From: Henckelia pumila
Taxonomy: Eukaryota > Streptophyta > Magnoliopsida > Lamiales > Gesneriaceae
Assembly (NCBI RefSeq): GCF_033568475.1
Contig: NC_133123.1
Coordinates: 25,468,622 to 25,532,621 of the forward strand
Reading direction: 5' to 3'
DNA length: 64,000 nt
Shown here one piece after another: positions 12,501-22,842 of the stretch (the stretch's first letter is position 1; each line of letters opens with the position of its first letter). A model generated the notes under the pieces. It did no database searches, had not been told where the DNA came from, and was given only the letters and a program-made list of their open reading frames with translations. A program made the position numbers and the translations under genes.

Positions 12501-13923
12501 AACATCGGGAAATTCAGGTTCATAGAGCTTTATCATTAGTTGTTTCTCAGTTTGTATGTTTTAGCAGCTGATTTTCTTTTTCGTGGACAAAAGTTTGGTT
12601 ACTCCAATCCATATATTAAAATAGTTCTATCACAAAAAAGTGCTCTTGGTGGACACTTATGTTTGCTCTTCAACGACCATATCCTTTGGTAATTTAAGGT
12701 AGCACAGCTTACTTGAGGTTGTATTACTAGGTTCTGGGAACGCAGTGTGTCGCAGTGTATGCATTGTTGTAAAAGCTTTCATCAATTAGATTCAATGTTC
12801 CAAAATTTAAGTGTGTGAATTGCATGTAGAATTTTAGGTGCCTGGATTGCGTCATCAGATTTTATACCTGGAGATTTGGGCAAGCTTTTTACTCAACCGA
12901 AATCTTCCATCTAGGAATCATTGGTATCAATAGTTGGATGAAAGATTTTTCATGGTTGAGTTATGACATCGACATTCTAAGATATTCAATTGACACAATC
13001 CAGAACACAAGTTATATACTTGTATTTGAACGCATGGAGGACTTTTATCAAGTGTCTAAGACTCAGTTCATTTCTGAAATGTTGAATATGTGTGGAGTGT
13101 TTGGTCTATGGCATGCCATCCCAAGAACTAAATCAGCGCAATAAACTGGTTGTTGGATTAGATTACCACAGGCTCAACTGACAGTCTGACTCATTCTCTG
13201 CACCTAAGCTTTTTGAACATAGTTTTTCACTGTTATTATTTTCATGCAAAATATGTCTGCATATCTAAGTTTGCCTCCACGATGCCTGGAGATTATAGAG
13301 CACCGAACTAAGTAAATATTTTCCTGACCCGAATCCAACAGTGAGAGACACTATATGATAAATTGGTAAGAAACATGATGATCCTCTAATGAGGCTTAAA
13401 ATAAAGGTTATAGATATTCAGACTACTGCATCTTGAATAAAGATTGTGTCTTGTATCTAAATGATAACTAAACAAATATATAATCGTTTAGTTACTTTAT
13501 TTTGTGTTGAACACTCATCATCAGGTGGTGGAGAGCCATGCAAAATTTGAAAATAGAGGTGTCCCAAATAATTTTGACGGGTTAGCCATTAGTCATACAA
13601 GTGTTAGAGAGGGATAACCATGTAAACTTGTGCACTAGCGACCTTAGCTTCTCATTTGGTGTTTCATTCCATGTTTTTGGAAACAGTATTATCTGTTTAT
13701 ACTGGTAAAAAAAACCCTTCCCTCTTATTTAGAGTTCATTTCTTACCTGCTTTGCCAGTCAAATATTTCTATGAAAAAGCATTTCTTACTCTTTTTTTTG
13801 CTCAATTCAGGTTTAGAGATCCAGATGAAGCCTATTGAGGAGGAATTGATGGACAGTGGAACTTGGTTTTGGAACTACAAAATTATAGGGACACATATCC
13901 AATTAGAACTGACAGAAACATGA
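3563..13923 (+). CDS. UGP3: UTP-glucose-1-phosphate uridylyltransferase 3, chloroplastic
   Basis: Plastid UDP-glucose pyrophosphorylase: UTP + glucose-1-phosphate gives UDP-glucose. In Arabidopsis UGP3 supplies UDP-glucose to SQD1 for sulfolipid synthesis. Exons: 3563-4230, 5227-5413, 5490-5639, 5804-5965, 6050-6222, 6294-6360, 6915-7081, 8415-8573, 9367-9458, 9546-9640, 10104-10181, 10370-10465, 10756-10830, 10912-11003, 11074-11236, 12457-12517, 13811-13923. Their sum is 2,598 nt (865 aa plus TGA), close to the family length. All introns are GT-AG. The Ser/Arg/Cys-rich first ~60 residues look like a transit peptide; residues ~75-285 are the family-specific N-domain. The nucleotide-binding loop [10 protein letters not shown] begins at residue 296 and is followed by [20 protein letters not shown]. 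The start at 3563 (MAHGSS) is chosen over in-frame 3503 because the leader there resembles UTR; this is the least certain point. Converges on the U-box gene. Confidence 0.93.
7082..8414 (+). other. UGP3 intron 7, with a competing acceptor
   Basis: 1,333-bp AT-rich intron. Frame and conserved residues ([13 protein letters not shown]) require acceptor TTAAG ending at 8414. A better-looking CCAG ending at 8421 lies 7 bases downstream but would shift the frame. No transposon recognised inside. Confidence 0.6.
11237..12456 (+). other. UGP3 intron 15
   Basis: 1,220-bp intron between exons 15 and 16. AT-rich with no recognisable gene; short ORFs inside (for example 11788-12000) show no family signature. 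Confidence 0.6.
12518..13810 (+). other. UGP3 intron 16
   Basis: 1,293-bp intron before the last exon. The short ORFs at 12938-13144 and 13656-13838 are not conserved in any way I recognise; the second merely reads into exon 17 in a wrong frame. Confidence 0.6.
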
Positions 13924-14912
13924 AGACATCGCCTACTTACAGTCTACAGATCATATTGTGAATCATAGTTCACAATACTTGTTCTTCATTTTGGTCCTTC
14001 GTTGCGTGGTTGAACAGAAGTTGAACCTGCTCCGGGATCATATCTTCATGTAATATAATATTGAATGAGTGCTTCTACGACCCCAGAAGGTCACGGCTGT
14101 TACTCTTGTAAATTACATGTAACTTACGGAAAGAACACTTCATGTTCTATTTATGATAGCATTCGCAATTTACTGAAAATTTTCTCAGTTGACTATTTGA
14201 GTAAAACGTGAGAGTTGATTTTTTTACCCATTCCAACCATCCTGGAAATTCCACACACGTCTATCTCTCAGTATCTGATGATTCTGTCACATCGGACACT
14301 CTTAAGTTTTACTTGTGTCATGGCAGTGGGTTGTATCTGGGGAAAAAGGGTTTTTCTGATGCACTGCCCTCAATCGTTGACAGCAATGTAAAAAATCTTA
14401 TTTATATTTTGTAAATCTGCACATAAATTTTCTTGCTTTCTGTCTTTGCGGTGGCAAGAAGGGCCTTAAAGTTGTAGTTGACTGTTCTGTTATACCACTG
14501 TGGCATGGAAATCGATTGAATTACACATTTCTGTTTGCTTGTTGGTCTTATTGTGTTGCTCTGCCTCGGATTTTCAAATACTTTTCAAGTTTCAGGTTAC
14601 AGATTGCTTGAGTTATGTTTAAGACCATTGGAAACAGGGAAACACAAATGTATTTGAGTGGCAAACCCTGTTTATTTCATTTCTTCAGCAGAACATGCTC
14701 TCAAAGAGGTAAGTACAAATTCAAGAAACTAGTCCTTCAAAGCTGTGTGCATTTTGATTTGGCAAGTGTTGTACAAAAAATTGAAGAGGATATTATTTGA
14801 TAATCACATGATCTATGTTTAACAGGCTGAAGGTCTATACACGTATATGCTCTCTATTAAATCAACATCATTTTCAATAATGTACAAATTGCCCTAAACA
14901 TGTAATTGGGTG
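13924..14912. other. Convergent 3' region between UGP3 and the U-box gene
   Basis: Holds the presumed 3' UTRs of both genes, which converge here. AATATAATATTGAATG-type polyadenylation contexts occur near 14050 for UGP3. No third gene is supported; ORFs at 14208 and 14615 lack family features. Confidence 0.5.
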
Positions 14913-16970
14913 TCATACAACAGGATTTGTGATCTGAGTGCAGTGTCTGTTCAGGATTCTAAGCAGAGCATCAGCCTTTCGTCTAGCTTTTAGTGACCCT
15001 TCAGCAGCCAAGTTTTGTAGAGAGGGAATGCTGCGTGGATTTATTAATAATCTCCGAGCAACATCCTCTCCTCCATCCTTACAGAGCCCCAGGAGTAATG
15101 TTATTGAGTTCTCCTTTCCATTCGAAGACCCGAATCTCATAAGATCGATAAGTAGAGGTACCAACACCCTGCTCTTCCTCATTTCCTCAAGTCCTTCAGT
15201 GCAACCCAAAAGAAGGGCGAGCACAGCTAATACGTCATCTGTGATTCCTGCTTTATCATCTGTCAAAAGGTTTATAAGCAATGGAACTGCACCTGCCAGT
15301 ATAACCTTTGCCCTGTTGACATTAAAAAGTGCAAGATTGAAGAGTGCTGTTGCTGCATCCCTTTTACCGGATGTAGTTCCTTCTCCCAGGAGCCCCACCA
15401 GACCTGGAATTGCTCTTGGATGAGAACCAATAGTTATCTTGTGTTCATCTATTATAGTCAGGCTGAAGATTGTTGCTGCTGCGTTTTCTTTTGCCTCCAT
15501 TGTTTTCCCTGAGTATAGGACGTCTATTATGTTATTGATTGAACCAGCTGCCATAATCAATATCTTGTTGTTCTCATATATGGAAAGGTTGAGTAAGGCT
15601 GTAATGGCATTTTCCTGGATTCTGGAGTCCTGAGATCCTAGCAACGTCACCAGAAATGGAATGGATCCGGCCTCAGCAATTATTCGTCGATTATCCATTC
15701 CAGTTTTCGCCAGTAATCGAATCTCATATGCAGCCTGCCTTTGGATGTCTGCTGATCCTGTCGCTAGCTTCCCTACTAAAAATTCAGCTGTCATTTTTAC
15801 TGCATCTACCGTAGCTTTAGTTTCCGAAATGTGGTCAACGGCTGCCTCACTTGATCTTCTCTTATTACTGGTATGATCTGTATCTGAAGAGGAAGAAGTA
15901 GATTCCACAGGGATGTTGTTCTCCTGGCACCATTGGTGTATCAAACTTTTTAGTGCATAATTTGGTATGAGAGCCATGTGGATCAACCTTTGCCCACTTT
16001 TCGGGCATGTATGATGCCCTGAATTTATCCATTGGGCAATTGAATTTCGATCATAAGTATGCCCTGATGCCACAATGACAGGGTCGTTCATCAACTCAAG
16101 CGAAATTGGGCAACGATATTCATCAGGTATGCTGAACAACATGGAATGAGAATATGATAGATCATTTCGATTATTCAATGACATTTTTCGCTTTTTTACA
16201 TCCTCTTGAGTCTTCGGATGTTCATCCTCATTGCAAATGGCACTTTTTGTGATTGAAAGCAAAGCAATGATGTTGTTCATATTGGAAACTACGATCAGCC
16301 CACCTGTGCCTGCTTGCCTCTCAGCTTCTGCAGTTAGTTTTGAAATCTCGTCTTTATATGCCGAAGGACTTCTCAAACCAATGCTGCTTAGAATTTCACC
16401 AGTTCTTCTGAAGTCAACAAATCCTTTGTCCTTTCTATTTCTTTCTTTGTAGGTGACGATCATTTGAAGAAGCTCATCCCTTCTTTGAATCTCCCCCGGG
16501 TCGACGAACAATTGAACTCGTTTTGCTTGCTTGTGAAGAAGTTCAACTTGCTCTCTGGTATCTGCCGTCAAGTAAAGCAAGCTCAGAGGTAAAATATCAA
16601 GTGCATTTCCCATGTCTCTTACTAAGGCATAAAATTGATGCGATATGCGTTCGGTTTGCATGAGATTCCACATGACACTAGCTTCCCTGCAACTTTCCAT
16701 CAAAACTTTCACTCTCAGTAAAACAGAATTAAGCTCAGCAAGGCACAAGATCGAAGATGGTGGAAGTGGCTTATCGATTTCTTGAATCTCTTCAAAAAGT
16801 GAAGAAAGCAGCCTGATCCTTCTGACCATTGTCGTGATGTTTTTCGTCTGCACGAAAGGTATGGTCTCGATCAACGCAACTTCATTGGAAACGCAAATCA
16901 AAGACTCCAGCAATTCGCCTGCTGGAAGAAACCCCGTGGAAACCATCGAAAGAGGAGCGATATCAGCCAT
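14913..16970 (-). CDS. U-box domain-containing E3 ubiquitin ligase with ARM repeats (PUB16/PUB17-like)
   Basis: Intronless 685-aa plant U-box protein. Residues ~1-230 form the plant UND (U-box N-terminal domain), helical and leucine-rich. The U-box spans about 282-355: IPDEYRCPISLELMNDPVIV, then GHTYDRNSIAQWINSGHHTC, which recruits the E2. A Ser-rich linker (357-375) leads to ARM repeats from ~395 to the end (for example IIAEAGSIPFLVTLLGS, ENAITALLNLS, GKRDAATALFNLA), a substrate-binding solenoid. This UND-U-box-ARM plan is that of the PUB10-17 group; the single exon and 685-aa length fit PUB16/PUB17-type members best. Related proteins act in immunity and hormone signalling, but the target here is unknown. 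The first Met (MADIAP) is preceded by unrelated AT-rich DNA. Confidence 0.93.
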   Translation of the reverse strand: MADIAPLSMVSTGFLPAGELLESLICVSNEVALIETIPFVQTKNITTMVRRIRLLSSLFEEIQEIDKPLPPSSILCLAELNSVLLRVKVLMESCREASVMWNLMQTERISHQFYALVRDMGNALDILPLSLLYLTADTREQVELLHKQAKRVQLFVDPGEIQRRDELLQMIVTYKERNRKDKGFVDFRRTGEILSSIGLRSPSAYKDEISKLTAEAERQAGTGGLIVVSNMNNIIALLSITKSAICNEDEHPKTQEDVKKRKMSLNNRNDLSYSHSMLFSIPDEYRCPISLELMNDPVIVASGHTYDRNSIAQWINSGHHTCPKSGQRLIHMALIPNYALKSLIHQWCQENNIPVESTSSSSDTDHTSNKRRSSEAAVDHISETKATVDAVKMTAEFLVGKLATGSADIQRQAAYEIRLLAKTGMDNRRIIAEAGSIPFLVTLLGSQDSRIQENAITALLNLSIYENNKILIMAAGSINNIIDVLYSGKTMEAKENAAATIFSLTIIDEHKITIGSHPRAIPGLVGLLGEGTTSGKRDAATALFNLALFNVNRAKVILAGAVPLLINLLTDDKAGITDDVLAVLALLLGCTEGLEEMRKSRVLVPLLIDLMRFGSSNGKENSITLLLGLCKDGGEDVARRLLINPRSIPSLQNLAAEGSLKARRKADALLRILNRHCTQITNPVV

Positions 16971-17424
16971 GGCTTCGCATTCTTGTTGATTATTTCTTTC
17001 TATAGTTGTCAGACGAATCCATCTTTCTTTATCATTTTAATTGGACAAATCTTGATCAGTTGGCCGATCAAAACTAAAATAATCTTATGGATTGTTGACC
17101 CTTTCTTTTTGTACAGTTGTGTAAATGACAAGAAGACGGCTTCTGGAAAGCGATGTTGGAAGTCTTGAACTGCTGCCATTTGGAGGGCTTACCGGCCTGC
17201 GGGTTAGCCGTATTCCTTTACAATATCTAGGCACCATGTGAGGTTGTATTTACTTTCGGCCTTTGGTCATACATGAAATATCAAATTATTGCAGGTCTAT
17301 AATATAGTTGACTTAGTGGTATGTAAGAATTGTTTTTTATCGCTATCCCTTTGTGCTCTTCTAGAGCGTAATCTACTACCAACTCTCAACATGTTTCTTG
17401 CTTCCATTATTGTCAATGTTACTT
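16971..17424. other. U-box gene upstream region
   Basis: Presumed 5' leader and promoter of the minus-strand U-box gene. No clear TATA or repeat structure was identified here. Confidence 0.4.
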
Positions 17425-17992
17425 AATGGCGGTAGACGGAGGCGGTGGCGGTGATTAGACATTCAGTACCTGTCTACCGTCTAGATGGTTGAATTTTTTT
17501 TTTTTACTATTTTTTACATTTAATTATATATAATCATATAGTTATTATGTTTAGATAGAAATAGTAATGTATTAATAATTAGGGGTTTTTAAAATTTTGT
17601 TGACTTTTGATCGTCTCGCCCTAAGCTCCGCCCACTTCGTTCGCCATGGATCACCTTTGATCGCCTACAAAACTGGTGTGGTCGATGGCGGTAAACGGAG
17701 GCGGAGGCGGTGGCCGTGGCGGTTATTCGGTTGTCAGTGTCTGTCTACGATCTAGGCGGTTGGGGTTGAATTGTTATTTATTTATTTTTATATATATAAT
17801 ATATGTTTTTTTTTATATTTATAATCAAATACTTGTTATGTTTTGAAAAGAAAGAATAATGTATTAATATTTAATATTTAGGGGTTTTTTAAATTTTGTT
17901 GATTTTTTATCGTCTCACTCGAGCACCACCACCTTGCCCCGCCACGGACCACGTTTGATCGCCTACAAAACCGGTGCGGTCGATGGTGGCTG
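17425..17992. repeat. Diverged tandem duplication, ~260-300-bp unit, GGCGGT-rich ends
   Basis: Two copies of one unit lie head to tail, about 17425-17683 and 17684-17992. Each begins with GGCGGTA(G/A)ACGGAGGCGG, continues with a TGTCTAC...TCTAG...GGTTG...TTGAA block and an AT-rich core, then ends with TTGTTGA...ATCGTCTC and GATCGCCTACAAAAC. A partial third end follows (GTGCGGTCGATGG, near 17976). The unit resembles a dispersed repeat rather than a gene; the short ORF at 17934 is not convincing. Confidence 0.7.
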
Positions 17993-18800
17993 CCCAGCGC
18001 CATTTCGTTTTGCCTTTGGTTTGACGATTCTTTCTTATGTCGATTACGCGATGAGAAAGACTTATTTAGGAATGATCCAATTTAGTTGTACATTATTGAA
18101 AAGCAAAACTATGAATCCAATAATTAATTCCCCACTTGTAATAAATGTAGAATTACTTAATATGATGTAATTTGTACTAAAAAAAAAGAATTACTTAATC
18201 TAGGCCTACCTGTCCACGTCATTTCCATAAAGCATTGCAATTTGATTCAACACTTGAGGGGTCAGAGTTATCATTTACTTGGCATTAAATATGGTTTTTT
18301 TCACAATCTAGCTTTGAAATTATCAAACCAATATATTTTAAGATAAAATATTCATTTCATAAAAGTCCGTAGACTTATCTTTGCTTGAACATTTTTTTGT
18401 TAGTTGGAAGAGAATTGTATAATTGGATTTTGAACTCGATGCTTCGATTCAAATTTGAGACATTGGTTTTAAATGAGATGTTACTCATCTGTTATCTTTG
18501 ATTTATTTGGCAGAAGGTGTAGAAAAATTTATTGGAAGTATCCAAGTTTGAAAAAGTAGATTTCAGTTGGAGAGAAGTAAACATTTGAATGTTGACGAAT
18601 TTGATTTTGCAGACATCGAAATCATCGGTTTCGATTTATACATTTTCTGAGAAATTCTCGTACTTGGGATGTGTAGTAAATTTCCGTCAAATCTCAAACT
18701 AAAATTAAGTTTGCATTCAGTTCCATCAGAATAAATATTTGCATTAGTTGAATCACAAGAAAATGTTTCTGTACTATTTGAGCTTACATGTTTTTTTTTC
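17993..18800. other. AT-rich spacer, nothing recognised
   Basis: No conserved coding signal, RNA gene or clear transposon end seen. Confidence 0.4.
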
Positions 18801-19095
18801 GGATAAAAGTCGGTAGAAAAGATTGAAAATAAGATACTAGTATATGATATTTAAATATTAGACTATTTCAAATATGATATTAATATCAGATTTCTTAGTA
18901 TTCAAACATATATTCAAGTATTTGTATTAACAGCAAATTTGTGTCTTTTGGATGAAAATCGGTACAAAAAATTGAAAATATGATATTTGACTTTTGAGTA
19001 CCATATATTTTAAATTTGGTACTAATATATGATTCTCGAGTATTCAAACATTTGTTGCAAGATTTGATATTAATAAAATTGTTCAAATTTTGTAT
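18801..19095. repeat. Diverged direct duplication, ~150-bp period
   Basis: The block starting GGATAAAAGTCGGTAGAAAA at 18801 recurs near 18950 as GGATGAAAATCGGTACAAAA. In both copies a run of GATATTT/ATATGAT words follows and then AGTATTCAAACAT. Similarity is imperfect, so this is an old duplication of AT-rich non-coding DNA. Confidence 0.6.
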
Positions 19096-19328
19096 TCAAA
19101 ATCTTATCTTTTATACTCAACCAAATTAATGCTCGACTACCATATATTAGTACCAAATTTTCAATGTTTTATATCGAGTTTCGCTCATGAAAAGACATTT
19201 GAGTCAAGGAATACAAAAATATTTTCTTGTGGATAGAGAGCACACACATTGTATATATTTATAGTAACTAAATGCAAATTTTAAGTTTGAGTTTAAGAAT
19301 TTAAAGTAAATTTAGAGTTCAACTGTTT

Positions 19329-19529
19329 CCATTTTCTTGATTTTAAATAATAATTCCTTTAATATCAAAGAAGTTTAGCTAACTTCTTCTTGTTACCATT
19401 TTCTTGATTTTAAATAATAATTCCTTTAATATCAAAGAAGTTTAGCTAACTTCTTCTTGTTACCATTTTCTTGATTTTAAATAATAATTCCTTTAATATC
19501 AAAGAAATTTTGCTAACTTATTCTTTGTT
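19329..19529. repeat. Tandem repeat, 67-bp unit x 3
   Basis: Three consecutive units start at 19329, 19396 and 19463, each opening CCATTTTCTTGATTTTAAAT. Units 1 and 2 are nearly identical (first bases of unit 1 differ in flanking context); unit 3 carries a few changes near its end (AAATTTTGC for AAGTTTAGC). A minisatellite-like local triplication with no coding role. Confidence 0.95.
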
Positions 19530-20640
19530 CTCATTCGTTGATTACGCAAAAAGGGCATTTCTCATACTTACTGTGCAGCCGGGGAAAGCAGGATCCGGAT
19601 CCTCTGCTATGGAGAGAGAACAACACTGGATACTGTGCATTGAATAGTCTTCTGTAATTCATATCACAAGATTAAATAATTAATTATTTAATTAATTACA
19701 CACTTGAAATATTAAAATCATGTCTATTTTAATACATAGTATCCTCTGTCATTTCTCTCTTCACATAAGCAAGAGGTCTCCATTTTGACTCACACACTTT
19801 CCAAGAAAAGTAAACTAAACGAATTTGTTATTCTCATATGCCAAGTTTATTGTGAAATCAAAAGAACAAATTAATTATCCTGATTTTTCTTGAGATTTAT
19901 CACAATTACACAAATCCCCGACTAAATAGGAAAATAACAACTACCCCTTAACCTTTTTATATATCTAACATATGACCTCATCCATTAAAAGAATTAATAT
20001 TTTTTTGATAAATTATAATTTGTATAAGTGATAGCAATATAAATGATAAATTTGAAATGTTATAAAGATTTTTGGAATATAAAACTTTTTTATTACTTTT
20101 TTTAGAGGATAATATGTGAGATAAGTAAAAATGTGGGAGTAGTTGTTATTTTCATTTTTATTTGCGGTTTTTTTGTAATTGTGATAAATCCTAAGAGAAG
20201 TGAATGTAATGAACTCAATTTTTAATAAAGATAAATGACCATTAATTATATCTACATAGCGCTAAGTTCCCTATTAACAATGCTAAATGACACACCCTTA
20301 AATAAGAAGCAAATCACAAAATCCCAAAAAGGGGAGAAACTCAATCGGATCTTACTACTCTCGCAATGTCACAAATTACAAAATTCCAAAAAGTGGAGAA
20401 ATTCAAAGTACTTTTTTCCTATGCTCCCAGCTAATCCTCGGGATGGCATTAGTGTGAATTCAAATATAATTTATAAAGACAGACTAACAATGAATGGAGA
20501 AAAAAATTACATATGACACGACAAAATATATATTTGAAATTTTAAACATACATAAGAGGATAGTTAATGATCACGTAGATAATTGATTAAGAGTGGTAAA
20601 ATTGCACTTAAAGTGGATGTAGGAACACACAAAGTGAAAA
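19530..20640. other. AT-rich spacer
   Basis: No gene recognised. A short GC-richer patch near 19577-19635 contains the palindromic GGATCCGGATCC. The ORF at 20235-20516 is low-complexity and unsupported. Confidence 0.35.
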
Positions 20641-20649
20641 TAAGATTAA

Positions 20650-20968
20650 ACCTCTTTTTATTTTTTTTATGACGTGAGAACCCGCAACTGTTATTTGTCG
20701 GTGCGCACTGGTAAAATCCAGTAAGCGAGTTGATAAGGTTTGAGGTGACGTGAAAAAAAATTTCTCAACGTTGCGGGTTCGATCATCGTGTGGAGCATAT
20801 TTCCTGCTGAACTATTGTGGAGATATGCTCTGGGGGTTGGTCATGTTGCTCCCTCCCTCAGATCCCTGCCGCTCGTGCACATCCCTCAATTTAACCCCTG
20901 CATGTGCCAATAAATCTCGAACTCATGTGGGATGGGGTCCCCTTCGGAGTCAACCATTTCTTAAAAAG
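20650..20968 (+). mobile_element. SINE-like composite (tRNA-derived A and B boxes)
   Basis: A plus-strand tRNA-like head has A-box-like GTAAGCGAGTTGATAAG (20721-20737) and B-box-like GGGTTCGATC (20775-20784), spaced as in tRNA-derived SINEs, followed by a GC-richer body to about 20965. Immediately upstream, 20650-20715 begins with a T-run and a (T)GACGTGAGAACCCGC...CGGTGCGCACT block. That block resembles the tail end of the minus-strand SINE at 24840-25082, suggesting a truncated second SINE in the opposite orientation. No target-site duplication was identified here. Confidence 0.45.
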
Positions 20969-21229
20969 TTCAGTCCCATCTAATTTAAATTGAAATAAGC
21001 CGACATCACATATTATCAGTTAACAAAATAATATTTAAACATCACTTAACGATCATATAATCAAGGATAGTTAATGATCGTATAGATGATCCATTAACAG
21101 TCACAAATGACCCTGTAAAAATATTGACGACTTAATAACAGGTTTACAATTTAAAACAGATATTTTGTGCACAAAATGTGATGAAGAAAATATGGATATA
21201 CCTCTTTAAAACCTAGAAATGGATATTAA

Positions 21230-21336
21230 GGTAGTGTTTATAATTTTTAAAAATAAGTGAATATAAAATTTTTTTCTTAACAAATTTATTAAAAAAAATC
21301 TATAATCACTCATTTTTAGAGGTAACAAATACTACC
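21230..21336. mobile_element. Small MITE with inverted ends (GGTAGTGTTT family)
   Basis: Left end GGTAGTGTTTATAATTTTTA and the reverse complement of the right end (GGTAGTATTTGTTACCTCTA) match with few differences over about 30 bases. The core is AT-rich and non-coding; total length is ~107 bp. Similar ends occur at 52404-52517. Confidence 0.65.
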
Positions 21337-21483
21337 CAAATTTTCTGCAAATAGCAGAATTGATGTAAAAAAAGAAAAGAAAAGAAAAACTCTTTTTGTG
21401 TAAAGGATTCAATGAAGCGGTGAATTTATACTCAATATTTGGCACCAATATTCAAAATTTAGAACAAGATATTGAGTTCATAA

Positions 21484-21850
21484 CTCTGTTTGGTTTGAGT
21501 GATATGATAAATAATATATTGATAAGTAATATAATGTAATAAAAAATAAATAAAAAATGATGTTAATATAGTATTTGATTTGATTTATTGAAAAATTGAT
21601 TAAATATTATATGAAAATGATAAATTATCATTTTGTCCTTTTAATAATAAATAAAATATGAATAATATTATTTATAAGGGGTAATATAGTAATTTAAATT
21701 CAATGATTTGATTTATGTAAGATAAATAATTAATGATTTGATTGATGTAAAATAAATAATTAATAGATGGATAAATAATATGACGAAAAGAACGCGAAAT
21801 TGAATAAGATAAGTTATACATATATTAATAATATAGGCTATCAAACGGAG
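21484..21850. mobile_element. AT-rich MITE, CTC(T/C)GTTTG ends (hAT-like by appearance)
   Basis: Left end CTCTGTTTGGTTTGAGTGA and right end ...CTATCAAACGGAG (reverse complement CTCCGTTTGATAG) form short inverted termini around ~365 bp of AT-rich, non-coding DNA with repeated ATAAATAAT words. This is the usual look of abundant plant MITEs of the GCTCxGTTTG type. Superfamily is inferred only. Confidence 0.55.
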
Positions 21851-22558
21851 CCAATAACCACCTTGACCAAATTAATGGATGAACAAAAATGTCCCTAACT
21901 ACTTATAACTACCATCTTTCAATTTTATTTTTTAATTTAAAAATATAAAAAAATTTCATTAGTTTTAGACGTAATTTAACTAATTTTGCCTCTTAATTAT
22001 TAAATAAGTTGAAAGAATGATAAGGGTAAATTTAAAAATCTATTAAAATGATCAAATCTAGTTTCTCTAATTAGTTAATCTATTATAACATAGTAAAGAA
22101 ACATAATAAATATAATAAAGATATATATATAAACTGTAGACAGCTAGAAAAACTCAATATTATATATACATACATTTTTTTTTGTTAATTTTATTTAAAC
22201 TTTCTGAAATCGGATTAACAAATTTGATATATGGTCCAATCCAATCATTAAACTGGGCCCAAAAGTCTAAGGCCCATATGGTAGTGAAACGGCCCGATAG
22301 TTAAAAATAATCAGGCGCCATCCCATTTAATTTCAACTGCAAACCCGCCAAAGACCAAAACCCTCTCGGCTCCCGTCACATTTTCTTCTGAGTGTTTGGA
22401 TTTTGGATCGATTAATAACTTTCTATGATATGAGCATATGACTCTCCTCGCGAGAATTGGTGAGCAGTTGACTAGATCCATCATGTTTATTGCTTGATTC
22501 ATTGGGTTCTTTGCGAAATTCTGATAAACTAATTTTTTGCAGGATTCTCGATCAGGGC
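21851..22558. other. Spacer and thymidylate kinase promoter/leader
   Basis: AT-rich to about 22240, then less AT-rich with GGCCC motifs (GGGCCCAA near 22256, AAGGCCCATA near 22270, CGGCCCGA near 22291). AAGGCCCA/GGCCCA elements are typical of plant housekeeping promoters. A 5' leader probably begins around 22330-22400 and contains a spliced non-coding exon ending at 22459 (GAGAATTG|GTGAGC). Confidence 0.45.
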
Positions 22559-22842
22559 ATGCAACATTCTTGCCATTTCACCGTTTTTAAGGCTTTGTAA
22601 GTTCCATCATACGCAATTTTTTGCTTATTACTTGTTGATTTGTTGATTCTGCACCAAAGCTGTATTTTTGCAAGCTGTTTGGGTAAATGTCTATGGGTTA
22701 TGAGTTTCTACTCACATGTGGCTTCTGATTTTGTTGGAAATTTAATTAGGTTGTGAGTCTTTCTGGGCTTTGTTTGGATGTATGGGTTGTCGGCGACGTA
22801 AATTTATTTTGATTTTATCGTTGTTTTTGTGGTGTTTCAGAA
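22430..22842 (+). promoter_or_regulatory. Predicted upstream ORFs in the thymidylate kinase leader
   Basis: If transcription starts upstream of ~22420, the leader holds tiny uORFs (ATG at 22425 and 22430, each stopping within four codons). A longer one starts at 22438; after splicing 22459 to 22544 and 22596 to 22841 it encodes 25 residues and ends in TAA across the second junction. It therefore overlaps, in another frame, the main start at 22559. This depends on the untested transcription start and leader splicing. Confidence 0.35.

Noticed and set aside
14938-15876. Plus-strand ORFs opposite the U-box gene
   Set aside because: Antisense shadows of the 685-codon U-box frame; no independent family features.
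17934-18170. 78-codon ORF near the GGCGGT repeat
   Set aside because: Starts inside the tandem repeat unit and has no family signature.
22438-22459. ATG at 22438 as the start of thymidylate kinase
   Set aside because: With the only good splice sites it leaves the kinase frame and meets a TAA just after the second junction; the ATG at 22559 joins in frame.
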